Assembly (NCBI GenBank): GCA_004123355.1
Contig: SCHM01000001.1
Coordinates: forward strand, 12,658,193-12,722,192
Length of the DNA: 64,000 bases
Source of the DNA: Amphirosellinia nigrospora
Taxonomy: Eukaryota > Ascomycota > Sordariomycetes > Xylariales > Xylariaceae
Reading direction: 5' to 3'
A program made the position numbers and the translations under genes. Each line of letters begins with the position of its first letter. Position 1 is the stretch's first letter. The notes under the pieces were generated by a model that was given only the letters and a program-made list of their open reading frames with translations, was not told the origin of the DNA and did not search any database. Below, in pieces: positions 1 to 14,000 of this stretch.

Positions 1-3000
1 TTCTATTAGTTAGGATACGATAGTCGACAATTATTGGCTCACTAGATACTTCTAGGAGTAGATTTGCCCATATTGGCGTGGGCAAGCGGGATATCTTGTC
101 TAACCACGATCCTCGGAGATACAATCAGAGGGCGGCATCTCTCACATGGGGACTAGATCGTAGAAGTTTCAGAACGCCACAATAGCTCGATGTTTCTGAT
201 GAGAGTGCCACATCGGACCCGACACTCCGGAATGCAAAACTAATGGACTTCAATCGACAAGAAGCTGGCATGATTCGGCATCGAGAAAAGGTACGGGTAC
301 GTGTCTCTCATCTCCTGAGTGGCGTCAGTGCTGACCTGAATCAGCATACATTATGATACCAAACAAGCAAATGGGGACGCCTCATCTATCTGCGTAATGC
401 AAAGACCTTTTTAGTCCCTGGCTATAGACAAGCAGGATGATCGATCCCATCTCGCATTGTGAATTTGCCCGTTTTCTCCTCACGCGGCTACTATTTTTAT
501 TTTCACATAGTAAAACAGGGCTAAAATCGGCGAACCACGTTCCGCGGAAATACAGTTCGTCGAAGGTAAGGATAGGTAGTCGAAGATATATGACATGTCA
601 CACACACTTCATGTCGAGATGAGCCCACATTGAGATCGAGGGGTTGCGAAACCACCACATCTGGAACTACCTGCACTGCCGAGCGTCTCGGTTATCGGAC
701 GCATATACTACACTAGTTACCAGGAACCGAGTTCTCGTTACTCTCTAAAAAAAAGCCGAGGATAACCATCCAGCCAATGACCCGGAGAAAGAAACAAACA
801 AAGCAAACAAAAATCGGACGGGATAGGTAGGTAGCATAGATGCGTGTACGGCGTCTGGCTTAGCGCGAAGGTACTCCAACTACCAGTTACCGGGTACTCG
901 AGCAGCCGAGAGAGGATCGTAGAAACGCCGTAATTTGTATCAGTAAACATAATGGATACGGTATTCGCTACGGCATCTACTGGTCGACCACGACGGCAGG
1001 CAGGCAGGCAAGCGGCACATTACACCAGGCTATACTCATCGGGATGTTTTTTGGTACTCTCGTGGTGTGCATGTATGTCTCAGAAATCCCCCAACGGCGC
1101 CGAGGTCACGGGACGCGCGCATCGCAGCATATGCAGTAAGCAAGCATTCAGTGGGCCGACCGTGAGATAGCTCTCTCTCGCAAACTAAAGTTGAACCAAT
1201 CTCAGCTCGTCGGCGGGTGACAAATTGGTCAGGCGCTCGCTAGCAGCACTTGGGGGCCGACGCCACCCCGGCCGACCCGTAGGCCTGGTTACTGGCTTCT
1301 ACCTACCGTATCTACTACTTACTTATAGGTGTAGGAGAGGGGATAAAAATATAGATGTAGATTACTGAACGGAATTTCCCTCTTCCCGGCTAGATTAACC
1401 GAGATCGGTATAAGTTTCCCGTGAGTGTATTACACAGCTGTTTGTTGGTTTGTCTGTAAACGCACGTGTATGTGTGAGATCGGGAGGCGGCAAGATAAAC
1501 AAATGGGCCAAAACCTCCTATTTGAACAATTGTGTTCATTGCATTGTGTCGTGTCCAGCGTCACCTGAAAAAGGGTCTTGCAAGGGTACGTAATATTAGG
1601 CCAAGGAATGAAGTTAGTTGTCGTCGACGGGTAGAACCGCTATTCGGAAAGGTCTGGACGCGCAACTTACCAACCACTACGGCGAGAGGTGTGGGCAAGC
1701 ATTCCCCACAGTGCTGATGCTCATGTCTTACACCATACGCAAGCAAGCTGGCGGCAGCGCTGCCATGACCCGACGTGGGCGTGTGTCGTGGGTGGTGGCA
1801 TGTTGCGGAACACATGACACAAAACGGCATGCGGGTTTGTTTTTATCCCCACAAAGCGCACCGATAGAACCGAGTAGGAGATGGGATGGCATCTGTTGGC
1901 GAAGAGGGTGACAATGGCAGTGGATGCGATATCGAGAGCTGAGAAGTGGTGATCATCGGAACAGGAGCCGCATGAGCGTCCGTCCGTGTCCAGTAAACGC
2001 GTCGTCGTCGGGGGCCTTGGTCGCGTCTCTATAGTACTATATGTTGTATCTGTACTCCGTTCTGCTCCGTGTTGCCCACCTAGCGGAGAGCCAGTAGCTA
2101 CACGCACTACTGTATCTAGATAGACACGACTAGCAAATGGGAGCGCCCGCTCGCGTCGCTGAGTCAGATGCATTTCTAGAAAATGGGAACATGTGTTTGT
2201 GCGACTTTTGTGGCTGGAAGCTTGTAAGCGGTCGGGTGCCCGAACCCCATCCGTGCGTGCGTGACTGGCGTGCGAGCCCTGCTTGGAGGAGCGAGGTTGC
2301 TCCCTGATAAGCACGGTGCAATGTTGCTCAGCTCATGGCAACGAATTGTTTACCGTAGCTGGCCTGCCCGCCTGCCTGTCTGTCTCCCGCTCGGCACGGG
2401 TACGGGACTGTCCTACCTTTCCCGTCTCTGGGGAGCTGCATGTAAGTAATAGGCAACCATGCGGTGTGACGCAAAGCTCAAAAAAGAAACTTGGATCATG
2501 CCAGCCTGTCTGTCTGTCCCTCTATGTACTGCACCAAGATGCCTTGAACACTTGTTTATGCGTGAAGGGTCCTATTCGGGCGGGGCCTCATTGTGGTATA
2601 ACTAATCAGATACTATGTAGCCATCTTCATCTTGTAGCCGAACTACAACCTTATTATTATTACAAATATTGTACGTTTTATGCCTTGCTACAGATCCTAT
2701 CATATCTTTGACAGTTGATAATTGTTCGGACCGAAGTGGAGAGAGATATAAGCGAACTTAAGTTAGGATAGTTTGATAGGACGCGAGCAAGCGAGTGTGT
2801 TCTTAAAATGTCGAGGCTGACCACGGAGCTATGATCAAACGTGATTGTTTGGGGGGTTCCGTTTCCTAAATCGTTGTAGGCGTTGTTTCATGTACCTATA
2901 TTTGGTAGGAAAGAAGATAGATATCTGTCTGTGCTACCTACGCGAATACAGACGACTGGCTCTAGCACCCTAGACAGGCCTCGAAACAGGCTGGTGACTT

Positions 3001-4900
3001 CATAGAGGTCATCTACTGGGTAACATTAAGGGACCTCTGAATCAAGACGACAGTCGAGATCGTCTACCATACATATAATATGATGTAATATAACGGGAAT
3101 GAAAAGACTATCGTCCATCTACAAGCTAATAGGCACGTTTCAAATGTGTTACAACCTGCAAATATTGTCAGGGAAAACTAGTGATGGGGTGACTTGGGCG
3201 TATAGGAAACGCTTGGACCGCACTCTAGACCCTGGATTACCTGGTAACGGGGATTTCGTGTGTTACCTACCTTTATGGAGTAAGGCTGAGTACTTAATCT
3301 ACACTGGAGATGGGATACTCTAGGAAGCCTTATGGGAAATACCGTTAGCATTGCCGAAAGCTATTATGTATACGGTAGTCATAGGGCTTTCTAGAACTTC
3401 ACATTTACATTGGAGGTCCGGTACACAAAACATGCAATTACCAACTGGGTATGTGCTGTAGGTCTGCTGTAGGTAGGTTACGGTACGTACTATGTAGTTT
3501 TCGGGATTTGCTTTTGTGGATTTTCTTAATAGTCCCTAGTTGTAAATCATAAACTTACCAGCATTTTCGTCCCTGTCAAAGCCCGTCATGAGCTTCCAGT
3601 CTCTTGGGTCCCAAAACGGCTGATCATTGGAGAAAACCCCTGAGATTGACAAGGAGCTCGGCATGGGATCGCCCTTAGGTAAGCTGGCCCTCAAGAAGGG
3701 GTTGATGGGCGACCAGGTTCCCGCCAGCTGCTTCGTATTGCGAGGATCATTGTACTATGATTCCCGCAGTGTTTACCTAGTTATGTATAGCGTTGAGGGT
3801 ACAATGGAAGGCCAGGACAGTGCTTGCTGGTTGGGATAGCCAATAAACGCTGGCGACAGACACAGTGTATAATAACTGCTACGAAAATGATATATAATTG
3901 CAAAGCTAAAGGGTGGGACGCATCTACACTGTACAATGCTACACTTCTGGAAATAGCTAGCAAGGGCCTGTACACCGGTTACCCCACAGTCAATAACTGG
4001 TACGTCAACATCTCGCCATTTTGTTTTTTTAATGGATGCAGTACAACATATAGAAATTGAGGCAGTTCTTGGTAATTGCGACGAGCATCGAGTATTGACA
4101 TGGATGAAACTGAAGTCCACATCGGAGGCCCTCTCTATAGGGAGGCAAGCTTCTTACAAACACCCTGACGACATGACTCGTGTAGCCTACGCTGTAAGCG
4201 AGCGTTATATTGTTGGAACTCAATGAAGTTAGTCTAACCCGATTATGTACGCCGCAGTCTGAATGGCGCTCTACTGAATAAGATCTACGCTAACGAGTTA
4301 GAGCATGCCTATGTCTGCTTCGGTAAATGACCACATCAGCCATACCAAATGGCAGACTTACAAGGTGCTTGTGTACATACCTCTCTTCCAAAATGGCTGG
4401 GTGATACTTTGCCTACACAAATGAAAAGTATCTATCAGGGCGATTTAGGGTAGTTTTACTTCATCTGATGGTCTTTGAAACTCAGTTCTCATTCCTGAGA
4501 GTTGAAATACTGCGTCCAAAACGTTGCGAATATTAGTAGGCACTTCAAAGATTCAGATTTAGTATCCACACTCTTACCATATTCGGTTATAGGCAAAAGT
4601 GCCAGACATACTATTAAGGCACCTATCCGTACACAGTAGCTGCTGTAAAATACAGCCCACTTTCGCACATCGCCGTACAGTACACTAGGTATTATGGTTC
4701 AATCACTATAAGTACTATCTAAACTATCTACAACAATACCCAGGTAGCTATGAGGGTTTGGGATATGATAGGCTGGAGCTATAGATGAGTGGCTTGTTAA
4801 GGTAGTAACACAGAGTATTTATATTACAGCTGTCAGGGACCCTGTGATGGAAAGGTCTCTAAAATCAGCTTCCTAGCTATATACAGATAATCCCTTGGTT

Positions 4901-4951
4901 TGTGGCTCTTGTGTGGCTCTGCGGCTCCGTGGCTTTGTGGCTTTGTGGCTT
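4901..4951. repeat. 8-nt minisatellite (GTGGCTTT-like)
   Basis: About six imperfect head-to-tail copies of an octamer of the form GTGGCTTT or GTGGCTCT, in otherwise unique sequence. No coding frame is associated with it. Confidence 0.8.
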
Positions 4952-7900
4952 CATGACAACACCTGCTGTCGCACGTTCATAGTTGGATAGGAACGTGTCT
5001 TAGTTTCAGGAGTCAAGCTGTGCACTACACCGGGAAACTCAAACAGTAACTAGGTACAGCAATTCAGAGCATGCGATCCCCGTTACTATACTCCATACAG
5101 TACTCATTTGTTTAGACGCATGGGATAATGGAGTACCGGTAAATCATCGAACGATGCCCCTCATCGGTCGTCGAAAGAATATTCCGTCCAGTCGAGGGGA
5201 TCCATGTGCCAAGTGATGATAACAGAAAAGAAATTATCGGTGACCGCTACCTTGCTAGCCTGCTACCTTGGGCACAGGTATCGATGGGCACGTACACGTG
5301 TATCTCACCGGATTACGTTGATTCACGTGGTCAACGGAGCATGCAGTGACTGGGGTTCTTTAAAATTTGACAGCCGCTCGAGATGCCCATCTAGGAAACC
5401 GTCATCGCGTGGGAACGCGGCTTATAGCGTACCTAGACGATAAAAGAAGGGAGGGGGTTATTTATCAGTATTTTACATACGGTACGCTTCCACCGTACGT
5501 TGCACACTTTTCAACTGTGCTCTCAACTCATGCGTATGCACAGGTAAAAACACGAGTCATGATCGTGTAACATACCGTATCACAATGGTAGACAGGGCTG
5601 CATTGATAGCGTGGCGCGATTTTGACGTGCTTGTTCGCTCGATGCATATTCTCGGGAGATCTGTGACAACTAGTATCACGTTTTAGTCAATCTAGCCTCT
5701 ATGTAACCCAGTCGCCGGTTCGGTCGGTCAGGTCTAGGTGGTCTATCACTCCCGATCCGTATGCGAAGCCCCAGATTATGAGGCGAACGACAATACCCGG
5801 CATCCGGGGCTTAGTGTTGTAACCCGACTTGAACTACAATCACACCTACTATGTTAAGACCAAGGCATGAAGATGATTATGTCAAAACTTGAGCTTTCAA
5901 GAAGTCATGACTAGTATACCTTGCTTGGCGTTAGAATAATGGCCTTACCCCCCACAATGTCAGCCCTGAATTAAGAATGTGAATAGGTGGTCGGAATCCT
6001 AGAGGATCTATAGTGAGCCACCAGTTCCAGAGGCATTTCACCAATATTTCAAAGTCCTACCACCATGTAACACATTCTTCAAGCATCAGGCATCGAGGCA
6101 AGCAGAGTAAATGCGCTAAGGTTGCTGGATCTTGCATCTGAAACCCGTCGAGAACCTATTTTGCGAAAACTTGGCGATGAGGCGTTCGGCCCATGTGCGG
6201 TGACAGGCTGAGAATCTGTTAGCCACCAACATTTTCTTTTGGTCATTGAACCATGTGTTGCAATGGATTACTCCCTCTAATTTCTCCATGTTTGAGAACA
6301 CATTGATCTATAATGCTCTGAATTTGGTCAGTCTCCCGTACCTCACGTAGTGTTTAGCATTACTGGCGAAGGTGATCTATCACATACTCCTCCTAGTACA
6401 TGTCGCACAATTGCAACGAGAATCGCCTTGCCTGCCTGAAAAAGAAAAGAAAAATAGGTTCAGTTGCTTAAACCGGTGGCTTTACTGTACACCTTCGGAC
6501 CGGTCAAACTCTGCCCGCAGCATATGCAATTACTAATCGCCAGACACTCTATCATTTATGCCATGCTTGTACGACCATACCATCCGACAATTATCACTTT
6601 TACGTGGGCTATGTTTGTGAAAGCGGATATTTCTTTTGGTAGCATATACCTTTATTTTCATACATTGTAGTTCTTATAGCAAGGTGAGGGCAGGTTGGAG
6701 ACATCCTTCCATCCGACGGCGTAGCGATACCGTCTCTTCCCGAAACGGATTTTATTATTATAAAACGGACCCTAAGTGTTCCCAAGCCTTTGACACACCA
6801 ACAAGGTACATGTGGGGAAAAGAGGATATCTTACTGTATAGTTGTACCCATCTGTATGAAGTCTGATATCCGTAAATTTCCAAAGCGCTCAGCTGAAGCC
6901 GAGCGCCTCCCTCCTTGGCCAGCACTCGTAGATAGTCGACTATGATTTATCTTGATGACGACGTTGCTGCTTCAGGTCTGGGACTACCTATGCATGTAGC
7001 TTCACGTTGTTCAGTTAGAATGAACATGCGGTCGAAGTGAGCATACCACTAAAACAAGTCTGTTGGCGCAAGTGGCTATCTCCATCAAACAACCAACTAA
7101 TCTAGTCGCGAAGAACGGCAAACGTACATATATGTATCGACAACGACCTTATCCGCTCGTCGTCTCCATACTTGCCAGAGCCAACAGACATATGATAGGT
7201 TCCCATCTGTTCATATCAACGCTGGAGAAATGCTGCCTCCACTCCAATTACGGTTGAAGCGAGAACCAGACGACACCAGCCCTCGCTATTTCGCCCTATC
7301 TCCCCCACCTCCGCTTCTGTTCCCTCTTCTGGCGGCTTTTGTGCCAGCGATCTCACATATTGGAACGGTGTACGGCACATACTACCACTTTTGATTCGCA
7401 CCTGTGACAGCTGTTACTCCATTGCGCGGAGAGCTAAGCTAAGCTGTGTAAGTACTTACACGACCGTCAGTCTCCAGATGTCAGATCCCCCCACCAACTA
7501 CTACCTACCGTACCAAACAAGCCCAAAGTTGCAACGCATGCCTTTGCCCTGTACAAGTGCCGCGCAATACGGAGCGCGTGCATTTGTTCTAGCCTCGCCC
7601 AAAACCTAAAAAACGCAAATCTTTGCCGCATTGAAGCCATATCTTCAGTAGCCCACCGTGTAGTGTGCCACTAACAAACTAGGCCCGTCAAATCCATCCA
7701 TTTTTTCACATCGCATAATCGGCACTTGACGACCCGAAGCATGGAATACACCATGAGCATCATTGCGCTCAAATCATGTCCCACGTCACATCATGATGGT
7801 TGGCGCATTGCATTACCACTACGTCCTCCCGTTGCTGCTGTTGCTGCTGCTTCATTTGCATTCAGCAACCTGCTACCGCATTTGGACAATGAGTGTACAG

Positions 7901-8084
7901 CGTATCGAGGGGCACCCATTGACGATAGAGATACCCGTCACCCAGATTGGCGGGCGGCTGATTAATGGTTTTAAGGCTGTTGCGCCAAGCCTATGATTTC
8001 CCATAGCCGTGGTTGGAAACACCGAATACAACTCAAGATAAGGTAATAACCCGTCTCATTGTTCCGCGTGTATTTGGGATGTAT

Positions 8085-8116
8085 TTTCGTTCGCCCTTCG
8101 TTCGCACTTCGTTCAA
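8085..8116. repeat. Short TTCGTTCGC-type tandem repeat
   Basis: Three imperfect copies of a TTCGTTCGCAC-like unit follow one another. They are too short and degenerate to assign to an element. Confidence 0.55.
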
Positions 8117-9178
8117 CGTCGTATTTCTGCAACCAAGCAGGGGGGGCATCACAGAAGCGAACAAGTCGCATTTGGATTCGTAAATAGCCTGAGTCCATGT
8201 AGATAGCGCACTGCCCTGAGGTTAGCGGGATGCCTAAGTGGGCATAGAGCTGGGAATAGGATCACCTGTTATCGAGCTGCGCCTGTCATCTTCACATACT
8301 ACAACACCTACATGCTGAAGTAGAGAGTTAGTTACGTGGTCAAGTTATTCAGTTGTTTATCGAGCAATTTTACATAACAGATCCAAAGGCTGCTATACTA
8401 TATACATGCAAGTAGGTGGGCGTAAGGAGACTTTCGGGAATAGAGCGGAGATATTTCATGTGAATAAGAATTGCCTTTGAAGTTAAAGTTGCGTTAGGCT
8501 AGCACTTCTCCTACCAATGTCCGGGCTCAACCGTTTGTCCCTTACAGTTCCACGTCAGAGTATTGGCGATATCATCTTGGTTCCTACACTTCATACTACA
8601 ACTAGTAGTATATCAAGGTAGGAAAAAACCATCTACTTTAAGTTACATCGATATGTCACGACCTAAGTGGCAACCTCTTCCCAATTCTACTTCCCTACTT
8701 CGGCGATATATGCACGGTTCTAGCAGCTTCCTGGCTGGTGCTGACCACCAAGGAACGATCTGACTACATATTGGCAGGTAGGCCAACGCTGATGAAAAGG
8801 TAGAGAAGTACTTACTTACTGGGGTGTTGGCCTATCTCCGTACCGAAGACCGAATGGTTTGGTCACCTCGACTGTCACTTTTCTTCCCATCCATCCTGCC
8901 CAGCGTCGGCTCACCGCCTCTCATTCAGCTCCACGAAAGGAACAAGAAGCAATGATGAAATAGTGTAAATATCTTGCTCCTCTCTGCCATCGCATACTTG
9001 GTGCTGCGCAAATGGCATGCGAAACCGGGCAGGAGAGTGGCACCTTTATCCAGAGATTGTCTTAACACAACATAGTATACATATAGTACATATGGGTCCT
9101 TATCGAGCAGCGTTGAACCAGCACGAATGACGGACGGGAGTGTCATCAGAACCAGCTCCATCTGCGCAACACGGCCGA

Positions 9179-9225
9179 AGTAAGTAAGTAAGCAAATAAG
9201 TAAATAAGTAAGTAAATAAGTAAGT
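9179..9225. repeat. TAAG/TAAA tetranucleotide microsatellite
   Basis: A run of TAAG units interspersed with TAAA and one GCAA unit over about 47 bp. This is an ordinary simple sequence repeat. Confidence 0.9.
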
Positions 9226-10943
9226 GGGCTGATATACCGATGGCCATGTAAAAACTGGATGGTACCGGTATTCGTCAAAGTCAGTTTTTTTACCGTATTT
9301 GGAGACATGGAGATGGACATTCTATCGTGGTGTAAGACCCCGTACCGCTACCGTAAATGGTAGCACCCCAAGTGTCCCCACAGAAGCTGTACCCATGTAT
9401 CCTCTGGCTCCGCATCCGTAGAAGAGGGAAGAGGTACTGATACATGGTGGCTATGTTATACCGATGGCATGGCCGTCCACCATCGACCCCTCCCTCACCC
9501 ACGCCGCTTATCCTTGACCGGCTATCCTTGTCTTCCCCTTGCAAGGCCAATCCTAGTCAGCCCCACGTCCATCTAGTGTAGGTAGTACATGGTACTTTAC
9601 CTCTCTTTAGCATCGATAGTTAACCCCTGTCGCCATGGCCCCTGCCGCTCTCCTCCAGTAGCTCCAAGCAGGTAGCACAGGTACCTATGACACCACAGTG
9701 TTGGAGCTCATCCTCGGTGGATATGAGCTACGATGCTTCATGCCCCATCGACTACCTTGATTACAGTATACACTGTACAGGGCCTGGAGAGTACCTTAGT
9801 TTGCATTTCTGTCATCAGTCAATCTATCCCAGGCCTGGGTCCCGGTGGATCATGCTAGGCAATTAGTAGAACGCCATAGCTGGAGTCGCCCTCGTTTTGA
9901 CGACGAGATCCCTGGAGCGGCCTGGAGCTACCTGGGCTGGTGAGGTCGGCCGTGGTCATGGTTGTGGTCGCGGTACAGTATACACTACTGTTGTCGTCGG
10001 CCTCGTCGCGACAGACCTCGCCCATTCGCCAACAGCGCTTTCTTTTTTTTCTTCCCTCTTGCACAGGCTTCTTTCTGTGCTCGTAGCTTTGGTCCACCAC
10101 CACATCTCTCGCGCACGGCTTTGCTGGCTCCAGCTCGACAAGTACTTGCATACATCCCTACGTACGTTACTGCACTATTTCGACTTGGCATAGCCTCAAG
10201 TAGTCTCCCCGTTGTCTACGTACGAAACACCGAGTACTTCCCAATACCTACACTACCTCTGCTATAATCCTAGTCGGCCGCCGAGTTCCTCACGTTCCTG
10301 TCCCTGCCCAACTGCGCGGGTTGCTGATCTCTACACCTTCGGCTCTAGTTGGGCTCAGGCACTGCTACTACTGTGGTACATATCATATCACAAGCTCCTC
10401 TTTCTGTCCGCAACGGCAGGGCTCTGCTTGCCTTCCAAAGCTAGCACGATAGTGGGCACAAAGGATAGGACTAACGTGGTACTTGAGTACCTACATAGCA
10501 CGGGCTATTCCAAGACATCCACTGCAACTAGTGTAGAGGTTCGTCGAACAGGGGGGACCTGATACCTTGGTACGGCGCCGCGGGTGAGAGACGAGTGACA
10601 AGTCGGCAGCTTAGTAGCGGGCATCATCGTCAATTTTCCGTCTTCGCCTCCGTCTCCGTCTGATCGCGCAACAAAGTACAGCAGTACACCACCTCCACTA
10701 CTACTTATTATTATTACCACGTCCAGTGTACGACGTACAACGAGTACTATACTCGCGCTCGCCCGTACTCCAGTACGAGCCAGCCAGCACAGTACTACCT
10801 GCCTGCCCGCAAGTCAGTCGCAAGTGGGCATCACGCAAATCACCTCCACACCCTAAAACCGAGGAGCGGCCGATTGCTCTGGTCTCTGGTCTGCTTGCCC
10901 GCCGGGGATCCTCACTTCGTGCTATCTCGAGGTCCTCTTTTCC

Positions 10944-10985
10944 ATGGCCACCGCCCCTGATCAAGTTACGTCGTTGTCGAGTTGA
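10944..10985 (+). other. Upstream ORF 1 of the transcription factor
   Basis: ATG within CCATGGCC, followed by 13 sense codons in all and a TGA. It ends 65 bp before the proposed main ATG. That it lies within the transcript is inference, because the transcription start is not visible. Confidence 0.4.
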
Positions 10986-11009
10986 CCGTGCTTGTGTTTG
11001 GCCAGCCGC

Positions 11010-11033
11010 ATGAACCGGAGCTCGCAGATATAA
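11010..11033 (+). other. Upstream ORF 2 of the transcription factor
   Basis: ATG followed by six more sense codons and TAA, ending 17 bp before the proposed main ATG at 11051. With uORF 1 it would make ribosomes reinitiate to reach the main start. The role is inferred from position only. Confidence 0.4.
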
Positions 11034-11050
11034 CCACCAGTCTCCCAAGC

Positions 11051-14000
11051 ATGGAACCTGGCGCGCATCCGACCAAGCGACCTCGTCTCACGACTCCTGC
11101 TGCTGCCTCATGGTCGAATAAACTCCGGCCAAGCCGTGTCGCTGCCGCAACCGAACCCTGCACATCATCCATCCGTCACGGGAGGCCCTCATCATCCACC
11201 GCCGCAGGCTCAGTACCAACCGCCGCCCACCTTCTCGCGTCCGCCAGAGCCTCCTCTGCCGCCAGCTCACCACCAACCCCTCGACGACCACCGTCATCAT
11301 CACCATGACCACGAGCTGTACCCTCCGATCCAGGACACACCTCGCCAGCTCCCACCCTCTCCAGCTCACCCGCCGTATCCTCCGTACCCCTCGCGAGACC
11401 CTATCGTGAAACGCGACGTTGGCGAGGAGCCGGCTCTCCCCCAGCTGCGTCGCCCGAGCTCTACCGGCCATTCCATTGACGGCCTGCCTCCCACGCCGCA
11501 TGGTCCCCCACATCCAGTCCAGCATCATCCTGAGGACCCGCGCCGTCACATGAACTTCGACAACGGAGGGTCGATGCCGCATTCGCCGGCGCTGTATCGG
11601 CCGCCCCCTCTGCCTCAGGGCTACCACCCTCCTCCCCCGCCGGCCTCCCAGCAGCCACAGCATTATGAGGGCCCTCATAGCGCCTACGGACCACCGCCTC
11701 CGATGTATCCCGCACTGGAAATACAAAATGCCAGTGCCAAGAGGAAAGCGCAAAGGGCGTCGCAAGTATGTTTATGCAGGAATCCCGTGTTCGAAAGACT
11801 TACATTTATACGTACATATCAATGATCTACGGTAATTGCTAATGCGAATGTCTCATAGGCCTGCGATAATTGTAGGCAGCTGAAAGCCAAATGTGACGAG
11901 ACAAAGCCCTGTAAAAACTGCCGCGAAAAGAATGTCGAGTGCAAGTACAGGGACCCCCCCGCAAAACAGTAAGTCTAGCTTATCGGGTGAGTGGGCTGCG
12001 AATACTGACATAATATTAGACCGGATAAAGTGTCTTCAGATATCCTGGATATGCTCAGTGAAATGAAGAAATCATTAAAGTCTTTGGATGCCAAAATCGA
12101 CCAGTTCGACAAAGTGGAATCTCGCTTAGCTAAACTGGAGCACTTGATGAATGGGAATTCGGATGGAGCCAAGATGAAAGTCGAGTCCATCGAGGAGGAT
12201 GAGCGACTCGATCCCCAACAGTCCTCCGTTTCGGATGCTAGAGACATCCCCGAGGAAATGGCAACAGAGATTTCGACACCAGGGCGAACCAGCGTCGTCG
12301 AAGCTCCCTTGAGCCTTATCGAGGCTCATGAGACGCTGCGACAGGGAGAGTATGATAATATTGAAGCCGAGCCGGGCCCAATGGTGCCACCAGGACGCCC
12401 TGCTATTCCCCCGAATCACACGACGTTGGCCAGTCTATTGCTGAAGTGGCCATCCATCCACAACATGGTCCATCATATCTTGGAGTTTGAGGGAATACGG
12501 TATGTGGAGGAATACCCGATTCGGCAAGAACAACAAAGGGGTGTGCTCCGGCTTTTTGGGAGAGGTGAAGGGCCTGATTCAGATACTCGAACATTCGATA
12601 AGGGCACACCGCAGGATGTTAGCTCGCTCGGGGACGACGCTGCTTCAGATGTGGCTGGCCCGACGCCTGGTCCTGAGATCTGGGGCCAAGTTGGAGGCCT
12701 AGCACCTGGCCCAGGGGTTGATTATAAAGGAGGTGCCTTGAGCTCAGACGGAAACCCTGATTGGGACCCTGTCAGAATCTGGAAATATGTTGGGAGCTTC
12801 AAGGAACATATTCTCAACATGCACCCCATCATCATTCCCAAAGAGCTCGATGCCATGGTCAGGGTGTTCCTCGAACAATTACCCAAATCGTCGAATACCC
12901 CGAGCAATAAGGCTGGCAACTTCTCTGCTGGATTCATTCAACCGCCGCCAAATCCTCCTTCAGGCATGCCTGAAGTTGGGAGTAAGCGCAAGCGATCTCC
13001 TGCTGGTGAGGAGCCGAGCCCAGGCATGAGTTTCAGAAAGCCGGGTCGCCCTTTTAGAAACGTACAGAGCGCCCTTGTTCTTGTGGTCCTTGCTCTAGGT
13101 AAGATTTGCCTTCATAAAGGCAACATTCCGGAAGTCGTTCAAGAACCCGACGATTTCATGAGTTCCCCTTTGGTACGCAATGGTGTGCTAGCATCTCCTG
13201 GTCAAGGCTCTCCAGGCCAATTCGCCCCTTCGCAGTCCTCTGGCTTGCCCTCGCCAAAGGAGAACGACAGAAGTATCATGATGAGCCGTAGGTCGTCAAT
13301 ACAAGGTAACCTACAATTCAATCGAACATCGTCAACGCACAAGCGCAACATTGATGCAATTCCCGGGCTCGAGTATTTTGCGCTTGCATCCGATATCATG
13401 GGAGGGGATTACGGTGGCTTTTGCCTCAGGCATGTATATGTCCATATTCTCGCCGGACTATATCACGGACAGCTGGGTCGTGTATTGGAGAGTTGGGAGC
13501 ATATATCTACTGCGAGCCGAAAGCTTCAAGTTGTGCTACGACCGTAAGTTTTGACAACCACATGTCAACAATTATTTTGTGCTACTAACATGGACGTAAA
13601 AGGAGCCTTGGCCGTCTTTCAACATTAAGTCAATGTAACCCAGATTCTCGAAGAGACAATCAGTTATCCTTCGCTTTTTGGACATGTCTACAACTAGAAA
13701 GGTAGGCCGTTTTGCCGGTGCTGGTGACCCTCAGACTAACCTTAAACAGCGACATACTGGCTGAATTACCGCTCCCGCAATCTGGAATTTTGGCGTACGA
13801 ATCACAAATGCCATACCCTAATGGTGTATTCGCCGAGAAGCATGGATTTACCATGGATGTGGTGCAAAGTTATGTGGCGCAATTGTACCTGCGAAAGCAG
13901 CTGAACAGGGTGCATGATCTGCTATATAACCCGAATCCGGATAATAGCCATCGCCGACATTATCAGACGATCGATGACGAGATCAACGAGATCCAGGCAG

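Larger units (their letters stand above)
1..10940. other. Gene-poor left end, no supported gene
   Basis: No reading frame here shows a recognisable domain, a convincing exon-intron chain or a conserved motif; all open frames are short and lie in all six frames alike. It holds simple repeats (listed separately), pyrimidine-rich tracts and scattered TACC/GGTA words. The last kilobase (about 9.85-10.94 kb) is rich in C/T and in GTAC words and is probably the promoter and 5' leader of the transcription factor that follows. I see no transposase, reverse transcriptase or tRNA. Confidence 0.6.

Noticed and set aside
11088-11765. 225-codon minus-strand frame opposite the TF N-terminus
   Set aside because: Arg/Gly/Val-rich shadow of the Pro/His-rich plus-strand exon that is spliced to the zinc cluster.
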